DNA of 39,128 bases from Pedobacter sp. GTDB lineage: Bacteria > Bacteroidota > Bacteroidia > Sphingobacteriales > Sphingobacteriaceae. The notes below the pieces were generated by a model. The model worked only from the letters and a program-made list of their open reading frames with translations. It was not told where the DNA came from and did no database searches. Within the stretch, counting starts at the first letter, position 1. Each line of letters starts with the position of its first letter. A program made the translations under genes and the position numbers. Positions 16,005 through 25,532 of this stretch are shown here, one piece after another. The stretch is taken from NCBI GenBank assembly GCA_004295885.1, contig SEDG01000002.1, positions 1 to 39,128 on the forward strand. The letters are read 5' to 3'.

Positions 16005-18866
16005 TTAAAATGTAACAGACAACCCTGTATTAAACGATTTTAAGGCTGGGTAACCACTCAATGTTTCTGGATCGAAATGATAGTCCCTTTGCAGGGAGCT
16101 CCAGCTTAGCGGATTTACTGCGTTGACATAAATACGAAGGTTACTTATTCCCAAGGATTTAACCACGCCAGTTGAAAACGTATAGCCCAACTCCACGTTT
16201 CTCAGGCGAAGAAAATCTCGGCTTTTCTGCCAAAATGAACTTGTCCTGTAGTTATTGTTGTTTGCTGCAGTTGTCAGACGGGGATAGGTCGCGGTGGCAC
16301 GGGTATCGATGCCTTGATCCGGGTAATATGCCCATGCACCCTGTGCAATCGAATAAGCATTACCATTGCCCACAAATGCCTGGACCTGTGTGCCCGCTGC
16401 CCCCAATATATTAACGGAAGAACCACTGATGCCCTGGAATAACGCACTGGCATCAAATCCCCTGTAGTTAAAGTTCGTGCCAAAAGAGTAGGTCAGGGTT
16501 GGGAATATAGATTTCCCAATTGCAGTCACGTCCTTCTCATCCACGATGTTATCCGCGTTAAGGTCTTGATATCTCAAGTCGCCCGGCTGTACCACCCCAA
16601 AGGCGGGAGAAGCAATACCCGACTTGAGCGTGCCGTTCGCATTGAAGTCACTCAATTGATAAAAACCAGTCGCCACCAAGCCAATAGTTGTTCCGATAGG
16701 CCTACCAGTCTGTTGGTTATAATCATATGGCAATGGGATCTCAGCCATGTAATCTATGTTGTTCTTGTTAAAAGATGCTGATCCAAAGACCGTGTAACCA
16801 AAGCCCCCGACCTTATCAGAAAAACTTGCCGTAGCCTCAAAGCCCTTATTCGTAACTTCTCCCAAGTTTGCAAAGCGGTTAACTGCACCGTAAAACCCCG
16901 GTATGGAATTATCTCTTGTAATGATGCCGGATCTTTTGTCCAGGAACACATCCACGGCCAGGTCGAGTTTCTTGAACAGGGAGATCTCTGCACCGATGTT
17001 GTATTTCATGCTTTTCTCGGCAAAAATATCGGGATTGGCCAGGGTCGTCTGGGTAAGCCCGGTATTTCCCGCGACACTCGCGTTTCCAGTGTAGAATGTT
17101 CCACTATTGTTATAGTATTGCTGGTAAAGAAATCTTCCACTGTTCTGTGTCTCGGAGTCCATTCCCCCACTTTTTCCAGCTGATGCCCTTATCTTTAAAA
17201 GGCTTATGATCTTATTTTGCTTTAGAAAGTCCTCATTGGAAACGACCCAGCTTGCTGATAGCGCTGGGTAAAAGCCCCACCTGTTTCCGGGAGCATAGCC
17301 ATCAGCCCCAAAATATGAGAAGCCAAACTCTGCAGTATACCTCTCGTCATAGTTATAGTTTGCCCTACCACTTACATTTTGATAATGATAGATGTAGGAA
17401 CTTGCCTCACCATCACCGCGGTAATCGGACTGATGGTAGTTGATGGCAGAAATCAGTTGATGCTTGCCAAATGCCTGTTCGTAACCCACGGTGGCCATAA
17501 GTTGTTTCCAGTCCTGTTGCCCGCCAGGCGCCAAGCCGGTTGCCCTCAAGGGAACAAGTACATTTGTTGGTCCTCCCGGTAGGCCATTAAAATATCTTGG
17601 GTAATCAGCCGTCTTGCTATAGTTACTTTGAGAATAACTGTTGAATGAATAGGCCTGAGAAAGATAAAGCCCTGGTACAAGTTCATCCAGCCTTTCCTTT
17701 AGTGAAAAGTTACCCTGCAATATCCTTCGATGTGAAGAAAACCAACCCAATGAGTTCAGCGAAGCTACGGGGTTATCTGGATAAAGAGAGGTCCCAGAAT
17801 AATTCCCTGTCGGACCATCTTTAACCTGGTAAATATTAGATGGGTACCTGGCTAGGTTCTGCCACAAGGAACCGCCACTGTAATTTGGAGCTTTTCTATC
17901 CTCCAGTCGGCCCCCGATATCTACTTTTGCCTCAAAGATATTGAACATCTTGAAATCTAGATTCGACCGCAAATTGTATCTCTTGATGACCGAGTTTGAG
18001 GTAGCGTCGGTTTGCTTGACATCGTAAAGCGCCTGTTGATTGGCATAATTCAAGACAATATTGTACCTGGCATTCTCATCCCCACCGTTAAAATTCAGGT
18101 CGGCATCCGTGTATGGTGATTGTTTCTTCAGCACCTCTGCATACCAGTCTACATCTGGTAAGGTACCGTTTTGATAACCCTGTAACTGTGCCGGAGAATA
18201 GGTCGGGGTCCAGATGTTACCCTTATCATTGCTATTGGCCTGATTATATAATGTCGCATACTCAAACGAATTCAATGGCTTATAAATGTTGACTGCCCGT
18301 TGCAAACCAGTTCTGGTTTGGAAGGTAATGGTTGGTTTACCAACCTTCCCCCTTTTTGTTATGACATAGATAACGCCGTTGGACCCACGCATGCCAAAGG
18401 TTGCCAGGGCAGCAGCGTCCTTGAGTATGGAAACGCTTTCGATTTCAGCTGCCGATAGGTAGGAAAAGTTATTCGAATTGGTTTCGAACCCATCAATGAA
18501 AACCTTATAGGTATTTAGCCCACTATTGGACAACCTCCCAAATGAACCCACGCCTCTAATGCCGAGCGACGCGTCATCATATCCTGGCTCCCCTGAGCCC
18601 TGATTAACTGTTAGACCTGGCAAACGACCGTACAACGTGTTCATTAAGTTCATCGTAGGTGTTTTGTACAGTGTTTCACCATAAACGGTTGATACGGCCG
18701 CGGTAGAGTTTATTTTTGTCGTCTTAAATAGTCTACCTGGCTCCATTCTGCCCGCCTTGATGGTGTCGGTCAGTTCACGGCCTGTCGTTTGGGCCGTTGA
18801 ACGTTCAGCTATAGCCAGAAATAACATGGCGAAGACTGCTTGTTTTAGGATATATTTTTTAGTCAT
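16005..18866 (-). CDS. SusC-like TonB-dependent transporter, short form (second pair)
   Basis: This 953-residue outer-membrane barrel has a signal peptide ending STAQ, a plug domain (TLYGRLPGLTVNQ..., IRGVGSFG, ESVSILKDAAALATFGMRGSNGVIYVITKRGKVGKP) and a C-terminal barrel ending GLSVTF. Unlike SusC1 and most SusC proteins, it lacks the N-terminal carboxypeptidase-regulatory-like domain: only about 50 residues separate the signal peptide from the plug. That makes it roughly 140 residues shorter than SusC1. It pairs with the SusD just downstream. An unusual coupling to TonB or a different substrate is possible. Confidence 0.92.
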   Translation of the reverse strand: MTKKYILKQAVFAMLFLAIAERSTAQTTGRELTDTIKAGRMEPGRLFKTTKINSTAAVSTVYGETLYKTPTMNLMNTLYGRLPGLTVNQGSGEPGYDDASLGIRGVGSFGRLSNSGLNTYKVFIDGFETNSNNFSYLSAAEIESVSILKDAAALATFGMRGSNGVIYVITKRGKVGKPTITFQTRTGLQRAVNIYKPLNSFEYATLYNQANSNDKGNIWTPTYSPAQLQGYQNGTLPDVDWYAEVLKKQSPYTDADLNFNGGDENARYNIVLNYANQQALYDVKQTDATSNSVIKRYNLRSNLDFKMFNIFEAKVDIGGRLEDRKAPNYSGGSLWQNLARYPSNIYQVKDGPTGNYSGTSLYPDNPVASLNSLGWFSSHRRILQGNFSLKERLDELVPGLYLSQAYSFNSYSQSNYSKTADYPRYFNGLPGGPTNVLVPLRATGLAPGGQQDWKQLMATVGYEQAFGKHQLISAINYHQSDYRGDGEASSYIYHYQNVSGRANYNYDERYTAEFGFSYFGADGYAPGNRWGFYPALSASWVVSNEDFLKQNKIISLLKIRASAGKSGGMDSETQNSGRFLYQQYYNNSGTFYTGNASVAGNTGLTQTTLANPDIFAEKSMKYNIGAEISLFKKLDLAVDVFLDKRSGIITRDNSIPGFYGAVNRFANLGEVTNKGFEATASFSDKVGGFGYTVFGSASFNKNNIDYMAEIPLPYDYNQQTGRPIGTTIGLVATGFYQLSDFNANGTLKSGIASPAFGVVQPGDLRYQDLNADNIVDEKDVTAIGKSIFPTLTYSFGTNFNYRGFDASALFQGISGSSVNILGAAGTQVQAFVGNGNAYSIAQGAWAYYPDQGIDTRATATYPRLTTAANNNNYRTSSFWQKSRDFLRLRNVELGYTFSTGVVKSLGISNLRIYVNAVNPLSWSSLQRDYHFDPETLSGYPALKSFNTGLSVTF

Positions 18867-18901
18867 TTTTCCTCTAATATTTGATTGTGATTTCTACAGG
18901 A

Positions 18902-20668
18902 TTAATATCCAGGGTTTTGGATCAGGATACGTTTGTTAATTTCCGATAGAGGAATAGGCTCCAAAAACATTTTGGGGTTCCAATACGGGCTGAGGGAGTT
19001 GGCATTGAAGTAAGTCAAGATATCCGCGGTTATTGCGGGATTTGTCTTTCCCGCTACAAAAGTGAACTTAAATTCTTCGTACTGCCCCCCAATTATCCCT
19101 GCACCAATATCGGTACGTTTCCAATGTTTGACATCAAAGTACCTTCTGTTTTCCTTATAAAACTCTATCGTCCACTCCCTTTGGATCAGCAGGCGAAGTT
19201 TATCTTTATCGACCTCAGTGATAGAAGGCAATCCCGCCCTATTATGTACAATATTCAGGTTTTCTAGCGCTTTGGCGGTATTTCCAAGCTCATTGTAAGC
19301 TTCAGCTAGGTTCAAGTAGAACTCGGACATCCTGAACAAGGGAAATTCAAACCATTCCCTTGTGCCAGCCAAGTAATAAAATTTCGTGCTTTGCGCAACG
19401 CCCCTTCCCACGGCTGAGGTATTCACGCCTTTGTTGATTGCGCTATAGGCCCAGTTATTGTCCCCAGGGTTGTTCCATGCATTTATCCCATGGGCAAAAT
19501 TATCAGCCTTAAAGCGGGGCTCCATTTGTTGCATCCTTGTATTGTAGTCCGTATAGCTCCTCGCTGCATCTCCCACTTTTGGCCAATCTTGGTCAGTACC
19601 ATCCGCCTTGTAATAATTGCGCAGAAAGTTGGTAATCATACCAGCGTTATCAATCAGGTATCGATCGCTGTTACCATTAACGATCGGCCAATAAAACTTG
19701 AACATCTTATCACTGGCGTCGAATTTATAAGCAAGCAGGGTTTCCTTATTACCTGGGGTTGAAGTTGCAGTGCCATAATCTGATAAAGCGTTTATGTTAG
19801 GGACATTTGCTGCTCCACCGGTATTCAAGATGGTATATCCATTTGTTTTTCCCCACGCGATTACTGCTTCGTTCGCCGTTACGGCATCTGTCCAACGCTG
19901 GGAACTTACTGTACCAAAACTGATAAGGTTATTATTGGCGCCAAGACTGAGATAAGGAGTGCTAGAATTAAATAACGGCCTTGCAGCATATTCAAGCACC
20001 CTGGCCTTAATTGCCAAAGCTGCACCTTTTGTTAATCTCCCATTGAATTTATCTGGCCAGGTGTCCGGTAATCCAGCATAAGCGCTTTCCGCCATCTGTG
20101 AAATAGCCTCCAAGGTAGCCTGTAAAGAAGCCCTCGGCGTAGCGAGGTCATCTTCTGGGGTAAGTGTCTTGGTAATAATGGGCACCCCTCCGTAACGAAT
20201 AAACATCCCCATATAACGGTAGGCATTCAAGCCGGCCATTTCTGCCTTCACATAGCCCTTGGTAGCAGCATCCATGTCAGGTACCTTGTCAATGTTCTCT
20301 GCTATGAGGTTATTTCGCCTGATTGCCACGTAATTACTTGCAAAGTTATCAGTACTTCTTTCCGAGGTCAGGCCAGACAAACTATAGCCGGCATATAAAT
20401 CGCTCCACGTTTCTCCCGGCATTGCTTCCCCAGAAATTCCCGATAGGGTTCCATTGCCTATGGCAGTGCCCCCGTTGTTAAATAAGCCATGATTCAAGGT
20501 TGAGCGATAGGCATTAGCCAAGGCTTTATTCGCTTCAACAGTTGAGGAGAATACCGTTTCCAAGGTAGTATTACCAGTGGTTTCAGGTTTTTCCAGAAAT
20601 TCTTTTTGGCAAGCTATAAGTAAGGATACCGATAACACACCCAATAAAATATATAGTAATTTTTTCAT
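18902..20668 (-). CDS. SusD-like nutrient-binding lipoprotein (first pair)
   Basis: This 588-residue SusD/RagB family protein has lipobox LLIAC (Cys20) followed by QKEFLEKPETTGNTT. Tetratricopeptide-like helices and the C-terminal block IQREWTIEFYKENRRYFDVKHWKR are typical, and the protein ends RILIQNPGY. It follows SusC1 by 19 bp and precedes SusC2 by 35 bp. It would form the lid of the first SusCD complex for oligosaccharide import. Confidence 0.92.
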   Translation of the reverse strand: MKKLLYILLGVLSVSLLIACQKEFLEKPETTGNTTLETVFSSTVEANKALANAYRSTLNHGLFNNGGTAIGNGTLSGISGEAMPGETWSDLYAGYSLSGLTSERSTDNFASNYVAIRRNNLIAENIDKVPDMDAATKGYVKAEMAGLNAYRYMGMFIRYGGVPIITKTLTPEDDLATPRASLQATLEAISQMAESAYAGLPDTWPDKFNGRLTKGAALAIKARVLEYAARPLFNSSTPYLSLGANNNLISFGTVSSQRWTDAVTANEAVIAWGKTNGYTILNTGGAANVPNINALSDYGTATSTPGNKETLLAYKFDASDKMFKFYWPIVNGNSDRYLIDNAGMITNFLRNYYKADGTDQDWPKVGDAARSYTDYNTRMQQMEPRFKADNFAHGINAWNNPGDNNWAYSAINKGVNTSAVGRGVAQSTKFYYLAGTREWFEFPLFRMSEFYLNLAEAYNELGNTAKALENLNIVHNRAGLPSITEVDKDKLRLLIQREWTIEFYKENRRYFDVKHWKRTDIGAGIIGGQYEEFKFTFVAGKTNPAITADILTYFNANSLSPYWNPKMFLEPIPLSEINKRILIQNPGY

Positions 20669-20687
20669 TTTATATAATTTAGGTTGA

Positions 20688-23600
20688 TTAAAAACGAATA
20701 TTTGCCCCGAAGACGAAGACCCTGGTTAATGGATATAGGTATGAAGTTCCACTGTCTGTTTGTTCAGGGTCAATTTCATCAAATGCATTGTCCCATGTAA
20801 TCAGGTTATTTCCATTGGCATAAATCCTCAATGTACTTATGTGAGCCTTTTGTAACCATGGCACATTCTTGAAACTGTAACCTAGCTCAACGTTTTTCAG
20901 CTTTTTAAATGCATTGGAAATCAACCAGAAATCACTGTTCTGGTAATTATTGGATTCACTTGCCGAACCAGCAATCGTTGAACGGGGGAAGGTAATCTTC
21001 TCGCCGTTCGCCACCTTCTCGGGCGTCCACCTACCATCATACTGCCATTGGAAGGCATTCCCGGCATTCTTTACAAATGGATGGTTCATTCCGTTATTGA
21101 TGTTGAACGAGCCCTTTGCCTTGCCGGTGAATAATATGTTCAGGTCAAAATTATTGAATCCTATTGAAGATTTAAGGCTAAAGTCATATAATGCCCTGTT
21201 GGTATAGCCAATTGGCACCCTATCGTTCGCATCTATGGTGCCATCTCCATTGATATCCTTGTACCTGATGTCACCTAGCGCAGCCTGGTTACCGTTATAA
21301 GAGAGGCTCGGACGGTTGTTCAGTTCAGCCGGTGTATTATAGAACCCATCTGAGACAAAGCCCTTGTACTGGCCAAAGCTATAACCAGATGAATTCATAT
21401 AGGGATATGGGTTCAGTGCCTCAGCATTGTAGACCACCTTGTTCTTTGCATAGCTCATCTGAGCGTTAATGCTATAGCTGATCTTGCTCGACGATTGTGT
21501 CCATCCCATGGAAATTTCGTAACCCTTGTTGTTCATTATTCCCAAATTCGCCCTGGGCACACTTTCGGAAGCAACACCATAGCTCGCGGGAATGGTTCCC
21601 GGACGGGTAAAGATGTTGGTACGATCGTTCTTAAATCCTTCCAGCAACAATGAAAGCCTATTTTTCAAGAACTTCATCTCCACCGCTAGGTTGCGTTTGG
21701 TCTCTTCCTCCCAGGTTACGTTGGGATTTCCAAGCTTACTTTCGTTTGTACCTGGCGTCAGCGTATTGACAGACGATCCGTTGCTGTTACCAAAGTAATA
21801 GCCAGGCTGTCCAGAAACGAATGTACTAGGCAGGTAAACGTACCTATCCCCGCCGATCTTATCGTAACCGCTCAGACCATACGACCCCCTGATCTTCAGG
21901 AAGGAAACCCCGATGTTCTTAGGGAAAAAACTCTCGTTTGAGATTACCCAACCTGCAGAATATGCCGGGAAAAGGCCAAAACGCCTTCCCTCCGCAAACT
22001 GTTCGGTACCATTGTAACCCACACTTATTTCAGCGAGGTAACGCTCCTTATAGTTGTAGCTCACGTTACCAGCAAGCCCCATGTTGCCCGAAGGCGTGTT
22101 GAAACTGTCAGATGGCAGGTAGTATTTCTGCGCATTTCCAAGCACAAGGGCAGAAACAGAATGATCTCCAAAGGTCTTGGCATACTCAATCCCGGCATCG
22201 ACGTAAAATGTCCTATTGATCGAGTTGTGATTTGGATTACTGTTAAAGGTTCCCGTTGTCGCCCTTTCGCCACCGAAAAAATCAAGTATGTTAGGGTCTG
22301 TCAAGTTTCTCCTTACGGTATATTCGGGCAAGGTTACCCTATAGGTAGTCGCCTTTGAGTAATTATTCTCATAGTTAACGTTAGCTCGAAGGGAAAGTCC
22401 CCTTGTAAGGTAATCCAATACGTATTTCGCACCCAGCCTCCCCGTTAACCTGGAATCGTAAGTGGTCTCGGCGCCACTGGCCAAGAGGTTTCTGGTGGAA
22501 TTCTGGCTTCCGACCAAGCTACCTATTTTCTTTCCCAACGGGTTAGAAGGGGTTCCAGGGTTGCCGGCAATGTTGTTGATCAGTTTCCCGTCTATTATGC
22601 CGGGTGCCATCATTGCATTGGTATCATAGAGATATTGCATGATGACCTTATAACGGTCACCCAGGGAAGTCCCCCCATCTATGCCAGGGCCAACGGTAGT
22701 GCCAAACTGCCCGGATAGATTAACAGAAAGCGCTAGATTCTTGGTGGCCTGAATATCAAAATTGGATAAAAAGTTATAGCGGTTATAGGTGGACTGGGTA
22801 TTTGCACCAAAATAATCCGTGTTTTGAAGGATGCTTCCCTGTGAAAAATAACCCAGTGAAGAGTAATACTTAACCTTTTCAGTTCCGCCAGATATATTTA
22901 AGTTGAATTGCTGCTGAGGGCCATTGCCGCCAAACTGATCCTTGAATAAATCCCTGCTGGAGTAGTAAAGTGCCGGACTGGCGGCAAGGGCGGCACGTTG
23001 TGCATCGGACAGACCCGGATATGCGGCAACCTCAGCTGGGGTGTAGTCCCTATTGTTCTTGAATTTCCACAAGTCATTTACATCGAATAGATAATCATTA
23101 TAGGAGGCAATTCCATATGTACTTTGCTCGGTTCTGATCGCTTCATTACGCATCACCGCAAAATCGTAGGAGCTTATGTTCGATGGCAGTTTTGCCGCAT
23201 TTGTAAATCCAAAACTTGTGGATGCACTTAGCATTGGCTTGCCAACCTTCCCTCTTTTCGTGGTCACGATTATGACCCCGTTTGCGCCCCTGACACCATA
23301 GACGGCAGTAGATGATGCATCCTTCAAAAGCGTAACACTTTCGATCTCGTTCGCATCCATGGAGTTCAGTCTTGAATAGGTTTGCTCCGGGGGCTCAGGT
23401 ACACCGTCTATAACGACAAGTGGGTCCGTGCTTCCCGCATAGGTAGAGACGCCACGAATGTAGAGCGCCGCATTGTTACGCCCTGGCTCTCCACTCTGTT
23501 GCAACCCACTAATGCCTGGCATCGTTCCGATCAACATGTTGGAGATGTTGGATACAGAAGTGGCTACCAGGTCCTTTCCAGAGACCGTGGCCACTGAACC

Positions 23601-23966
23601 GGTTACTGTAACCTGTTTCTGGACTGCCCCAAATCCCTTGACCACCACCTCACTCAACGTGCCAGAATCCTCCTTGAGGATAATGTTAATGGTAGTTGAA
23701 CTTGTAGGGCTTTCCTGTATCACGAAGCCAATGCTTGTAAAGGTAAGTATGGACGAGGGATTTGGCACGGTGATCGAAAACTGCCCATCCCCATCTGTTG
23801 AAACGCCTTGTTTTGTACCCTTGATGATAACGGAGACGCCTGGAATGGGCCTCCCCTCGATATCCCTTACGGTGCCCTTGATATTCCTTTGCTGTGCAAA
23901 ACCTTGGAAGGCTAAAGTGAACAAAAGCATGATGCACACCACTGTCGTGTGTAAAAATCTTTTCAT
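20688..23966 (-). CDS. SusC-like TonB-dependent outer-membrane transporter (first pair)
   Basis: This 1092-residue protein starts at MKRFLHTTVV (an upstream in-frame ATG at 24002 adds twelve polar residues). After the signal peptide comes a carboxypeptidase-regulatory-like domain (KGTVRDIEGRPIPGVSVIIKG, about residues 28-110). Then come the plug (IRGVSTYAGSTDPLVVIDGVP; LLKDASSTAVYGVRGANGVIIVTTKRG) and a large barrel ending RVFVFGANIRF. It is the first gene of the long operon. Its start lies 47 bp beyond the -7 box of site C. It is the expected importer of manno-oligosaccharides, energised by TonB. Confidence 0.93.
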   Translation of the reverse strand: MKRFLHTTVVCIMLLFTLAFQGFAQQRNIKGTVRDIEGRPIPGVSVIIKGTKQGVSTDGDGQFSITVPNPSSILTFTSIGFVIQESPTSSTTINIILKEDSGTLSEVVVKGFGAVQKQVTVTGSVATVSGKDLVATSVSNISNMLIGTMPGISGLQQSGEPGRNNAALYIRGVSTYAGSTDPLVVIDGVPEPPEQTYSRLNSMDANEIESVTLLKDASSTAVYGVRGANGVIIVTTKRGKVGKPMLSASTSFGFTNAAKLPSNISSYDFAVMRNEAIRTEQSTYGIASYNDYLFDVNDLWKFKNNRDYTPAEVAAYPGLSDAQRAALAASPALYYSSRDLFKDQFGGNGPQQQFNLNISGGTEKVKYYSSLGYFSQGSILQNTDYFGANTQSTYNRYNFLSNFDIQATKNLALSVNLSGQFGTTVGPGIDGGTSLGDRYKVIMQYLYDTNAMMAPGIIDGKLINNIAGNPGTPSNPLGKKIGSLVGSQNSTRNLLASGAETTYDSRLTGRLGAKYVLDYLTRGLSLRANVNYENNYSKATTYRVTLPEYTVRRNLTDPNILDFFGGERATTGTFNSNPNHNSINRTFYVDAGIEYAKTFGDHSVSALVLGNAQKYYLPSDSFNTPSGNMGLAGNVSYNYKERYLAEISVGYNGTEQFAEGRRFGLFPAYSAGWVISNESFFPKNIGVSFLKIRGSYGLSGYDKIGGDRYVYLPSTFVSGQPGYYFGNSNGSSVNTLTPGTNESKLGNPNVTWEEETKRNLAVEMKFLKNRLSLLLEGFKNDRTNIFTRPGTIPASYGVASESVPRANLGIMNNKGYEISMGWTQSSSKISYSINAQMSYAKNKVVYNAEALNPYPYMNSSGYSFGQYKGFVSDGFYNTPAELNNRPSLSYNGNQAALGDIRYKDINGDGTIDANDRVPIGYTNRALYDFSLKSSIGFNNFDLNILFTGKAKGSFNINNGMNHPFVKNAGNAFQWQYDGRWTPEKVANGEKITFPRSTIAGSASESNNYQNSDFWLISNAFKKLKNVELGYSFKNVPWLQKAHISTLRIYANGNNLITWDNAFDEIDPEQTDSGTSYLYPLTRVFVFGANIRF

Positions 23967-24013
23967 ACGGTTTTTATTTTGGTTAGTTGTTTGCCTGAGC
24001 AATAATTATTAAA

Positions 24014-24072
24014 CAATATTACTACACATGCAGAGCTCATTACTAATGATATTTTAACAAAATATAATACGA
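24014..24072 (-). promoter_or_regulatory. promoter of the SusC1 operon with regulon element (site C)
   Basis: The element at 24072-24044 has TCGTAT, N8, GTTAAAATA, TC, ATTA. After 22 bp comes TAATATTG (24021-24014), one base from TAnnTTTG. Distance to the SusC1 start is 47 bp, close to the 48, 44 and 52 bp at sites D, E and H. The stretch 24073-24230 between this site and the upstream terminator shows nothing else. Confidence 0.75.
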
Positions 24073-24232
24073 TTAATTAATAGTGCGGAATATATTTGTG
24101 GATTGTCGAATTATAAGGGATTTTATCTGAAAACAATCACTACCATAAGGCTACCTGTTTGGCAACCTCAAGCAATCATAGAAAAGATAAATCTACTTCA
24201 TTAACAGTCGATTACGATTTAGCTAAACATAA

Positions 24233-24260
24233 AAAGGACCCGTGAGTCACAGGTCCCTTT
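24233..24260 (-). terminator. terminator of the symporter-GH130 operon
   Basis: The arms AAAGGGACC and GGTCCTTT (with a one-base bulge) enclose an inner GTGA/TCAC pairing. On the minus strand a TTTTTATGTTT tract follows. It lies 70 bp after the GH130 stop. Confidence 0.7.
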
Positions 24261-24300
24261 GAAGTTTTTAGATGACGATTGTTCAAATAAAATATACCGA

Positions 24301-24329
24301 TAGTATTATTTTAACAATCTATTGTACTA
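24301..24329 (-). promoter_or_regulatory. orphan copy of the regulon element (site B), without a matching promoter
   Basis: TAGTAC, N8, GTTAAAATA, then ATACTA: one of the best matches to the shared element. Yet no TAnnTTTG box stands 21 bp downstream, and a terminator (24233-24260) separates it from the SusC1 gene. It directly abuts the GH130 stop codon. It may be an accessory or looping site for the SusC1 promoter, which has its own element 229 bp away. Confidence 0.55.
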
Positions 24330-25520
24330 TTAGGGCATATCCAAATTCACCTCTAAATTGATCCTTTCATTCTCTTCTACAAGCCTATTGATTGCCTTAA
24401 CTGATTCCGAGGAGTTTAGCCCATCTTCCGGTGTATTGATCACATAATCCAATAGCTGTTCAATGCTTGAGACCGCGACATGCATCCGCGTATCGGAGGA
24501 TGCATAATAAATAAAGACCTTCCCGTCTTCATCAGCTATCCATCCATTACAAAACACGACGTTTGACACATCTCCAATTCTCTCCTCCCCCTCAGGGGCA
24601 AGGAAATAGCCTGAAGGTTTATGTGTGATCCTGGTCAAGTCATTCAAGTCGGTCAAGAACATATAGAGCACGTAACGAAGCCCCGCTGCTGTGTTCCTAA
24701 CCCCGTGGGCCATATGAAGCCATCCCTTTTCAGTTTTAATCGGGGCTGGGCCTAAACCATTCTTCGCCTCATAGATCGTGTGATACACCCTTCCGTCCAT
24801 GACAAGCTCCTGCTCAACAATGGCCGGCTCAATGGCATCCGAAAGGCCAAACGCAATTCCACCTCCCTTTCCCGCCTCAATAAAGCCGTCTTGTGGTCGC
24901 GTATAAAACGCATACTTCCCATCTACAAATTCCGGATGAAGGACAACATTCCTCTGTTGAGGAGAAGTTGTCTTAAAATCAGTCAATCGGTCCCAGCTAA
25001 TCATATCCTTGGACCTTATGATCCCACACTGTGCAATTGCCGAGGTCTGATCTGCCTCTGGAGTAGTCGGATCACGGCTTTCCGTGCAAAAAACCCCATA
25101 GATCCAACCGTCCTCATGCTTGACCAATCGCATGTCGTACAAATTGGTTTCATTGTTCATGTGCGGCACCAACACCGGTTTGTCCCAAAACCGGAAGTTA
25201 TCGATACCGTTTGAGCTCTCTGCCACTGCAAAAAAGGACTTTCTGTCGTTCCCCTCTACCCTTGCCATCACTAGGTACTTCCCGTTGAATTTGATTGCCC
25301 CTGCATTGAAGACTGCATTCACCCCAATTCTTTCCATCAAAAATGGATTGGTCGCCTGGTTTAGGTCAAACCTCCATTGATATGGGGCGTGGGCACTTGT
25401 TAAGATGGGATATTTGTACCTTTGATATATGCCATTATTATCTTCCTCCGGAGCATTACTGCGGCTAACCAGCGCTTCATGCGCCGCTATCAGTTTTTCT
25501 AATCTACTCGTAAAATCCAT
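24330..25520 (-). CDS. GH130 4-O-beta-D-mannosyl-D-glucose phosphorylase
   Basis: This 396-residue cytoplasmic protein is a five-bladed beta-propeller of family GH130, subfamily-1-like. It would phosphorolyse mannosyl-beta-1,4-glucose to mannose-1-phosphate and glucose, saving an ATP. Visible family features are the N-terminal NPFLMERIGVNAVFNAGAIKFNGKYLVMARVEG segment, with its conserved asparagine, alanine and arginine positions, and the acidic YDMRLVKHEDGWIYGVFC block. There is no signal peptide. It lies 12 bp after the symporter gene in the same operon. Together with the 2-epimerase (4449-5660) it forms the pathway first described in Bacteroides fragilis. Exact substrate is inferred from the family and that partner. 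Confidence 0.88.
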   Translation of the reverse strand: MDFTSRLEKLIAAHEALVSRSNAPEEDNNGIYQRYKYPILTSAHAPYQWRFDLNQATNPFLMERIGVNAVFNAGAIKFNGKYLVMARVEGNDRKSFFAVAESSNGIDNFRFWDKPVLVPHMNNETNLYDMRLVKHEDGWIYGVFCTESRDPTTPEADQTSAIAQCGIIRSKDMISWDRLTDFKTTSPQQRNVVLHPEFVDGKYAFYTRPQDGFIEAGKGGGIAFGLSDAIEPAIVEQELVMDGRVYHTIYEAKNGLGPAPIKTEKGWLHMAHGVRNTAAGLRYVLYMFLTDLNDLTRITHKPSGYFLAPEGEERIGDVSNVVFCNGWIADEDGKVFIYYASSDTRMHVAVSSIEQLLDYVINTPEDGLNSSESVKAINRLVEENERINLEVNLDMP

Positions 25521-25532
25521 TTATTCTTTCTC

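Noticed and set aside
23473..24012. 179-residue open frame antisense to SusC1
   Set aside because: A shadow of the conserved plug and N-terminal domain of SusC1.
24089..24100. Rightward promoter (TATATTTG) in the SusC1 upstream region
   Set aside because: No plus-strand gene follows and there is no operator at the regular spacing; a chance match in AT-rich DNA.
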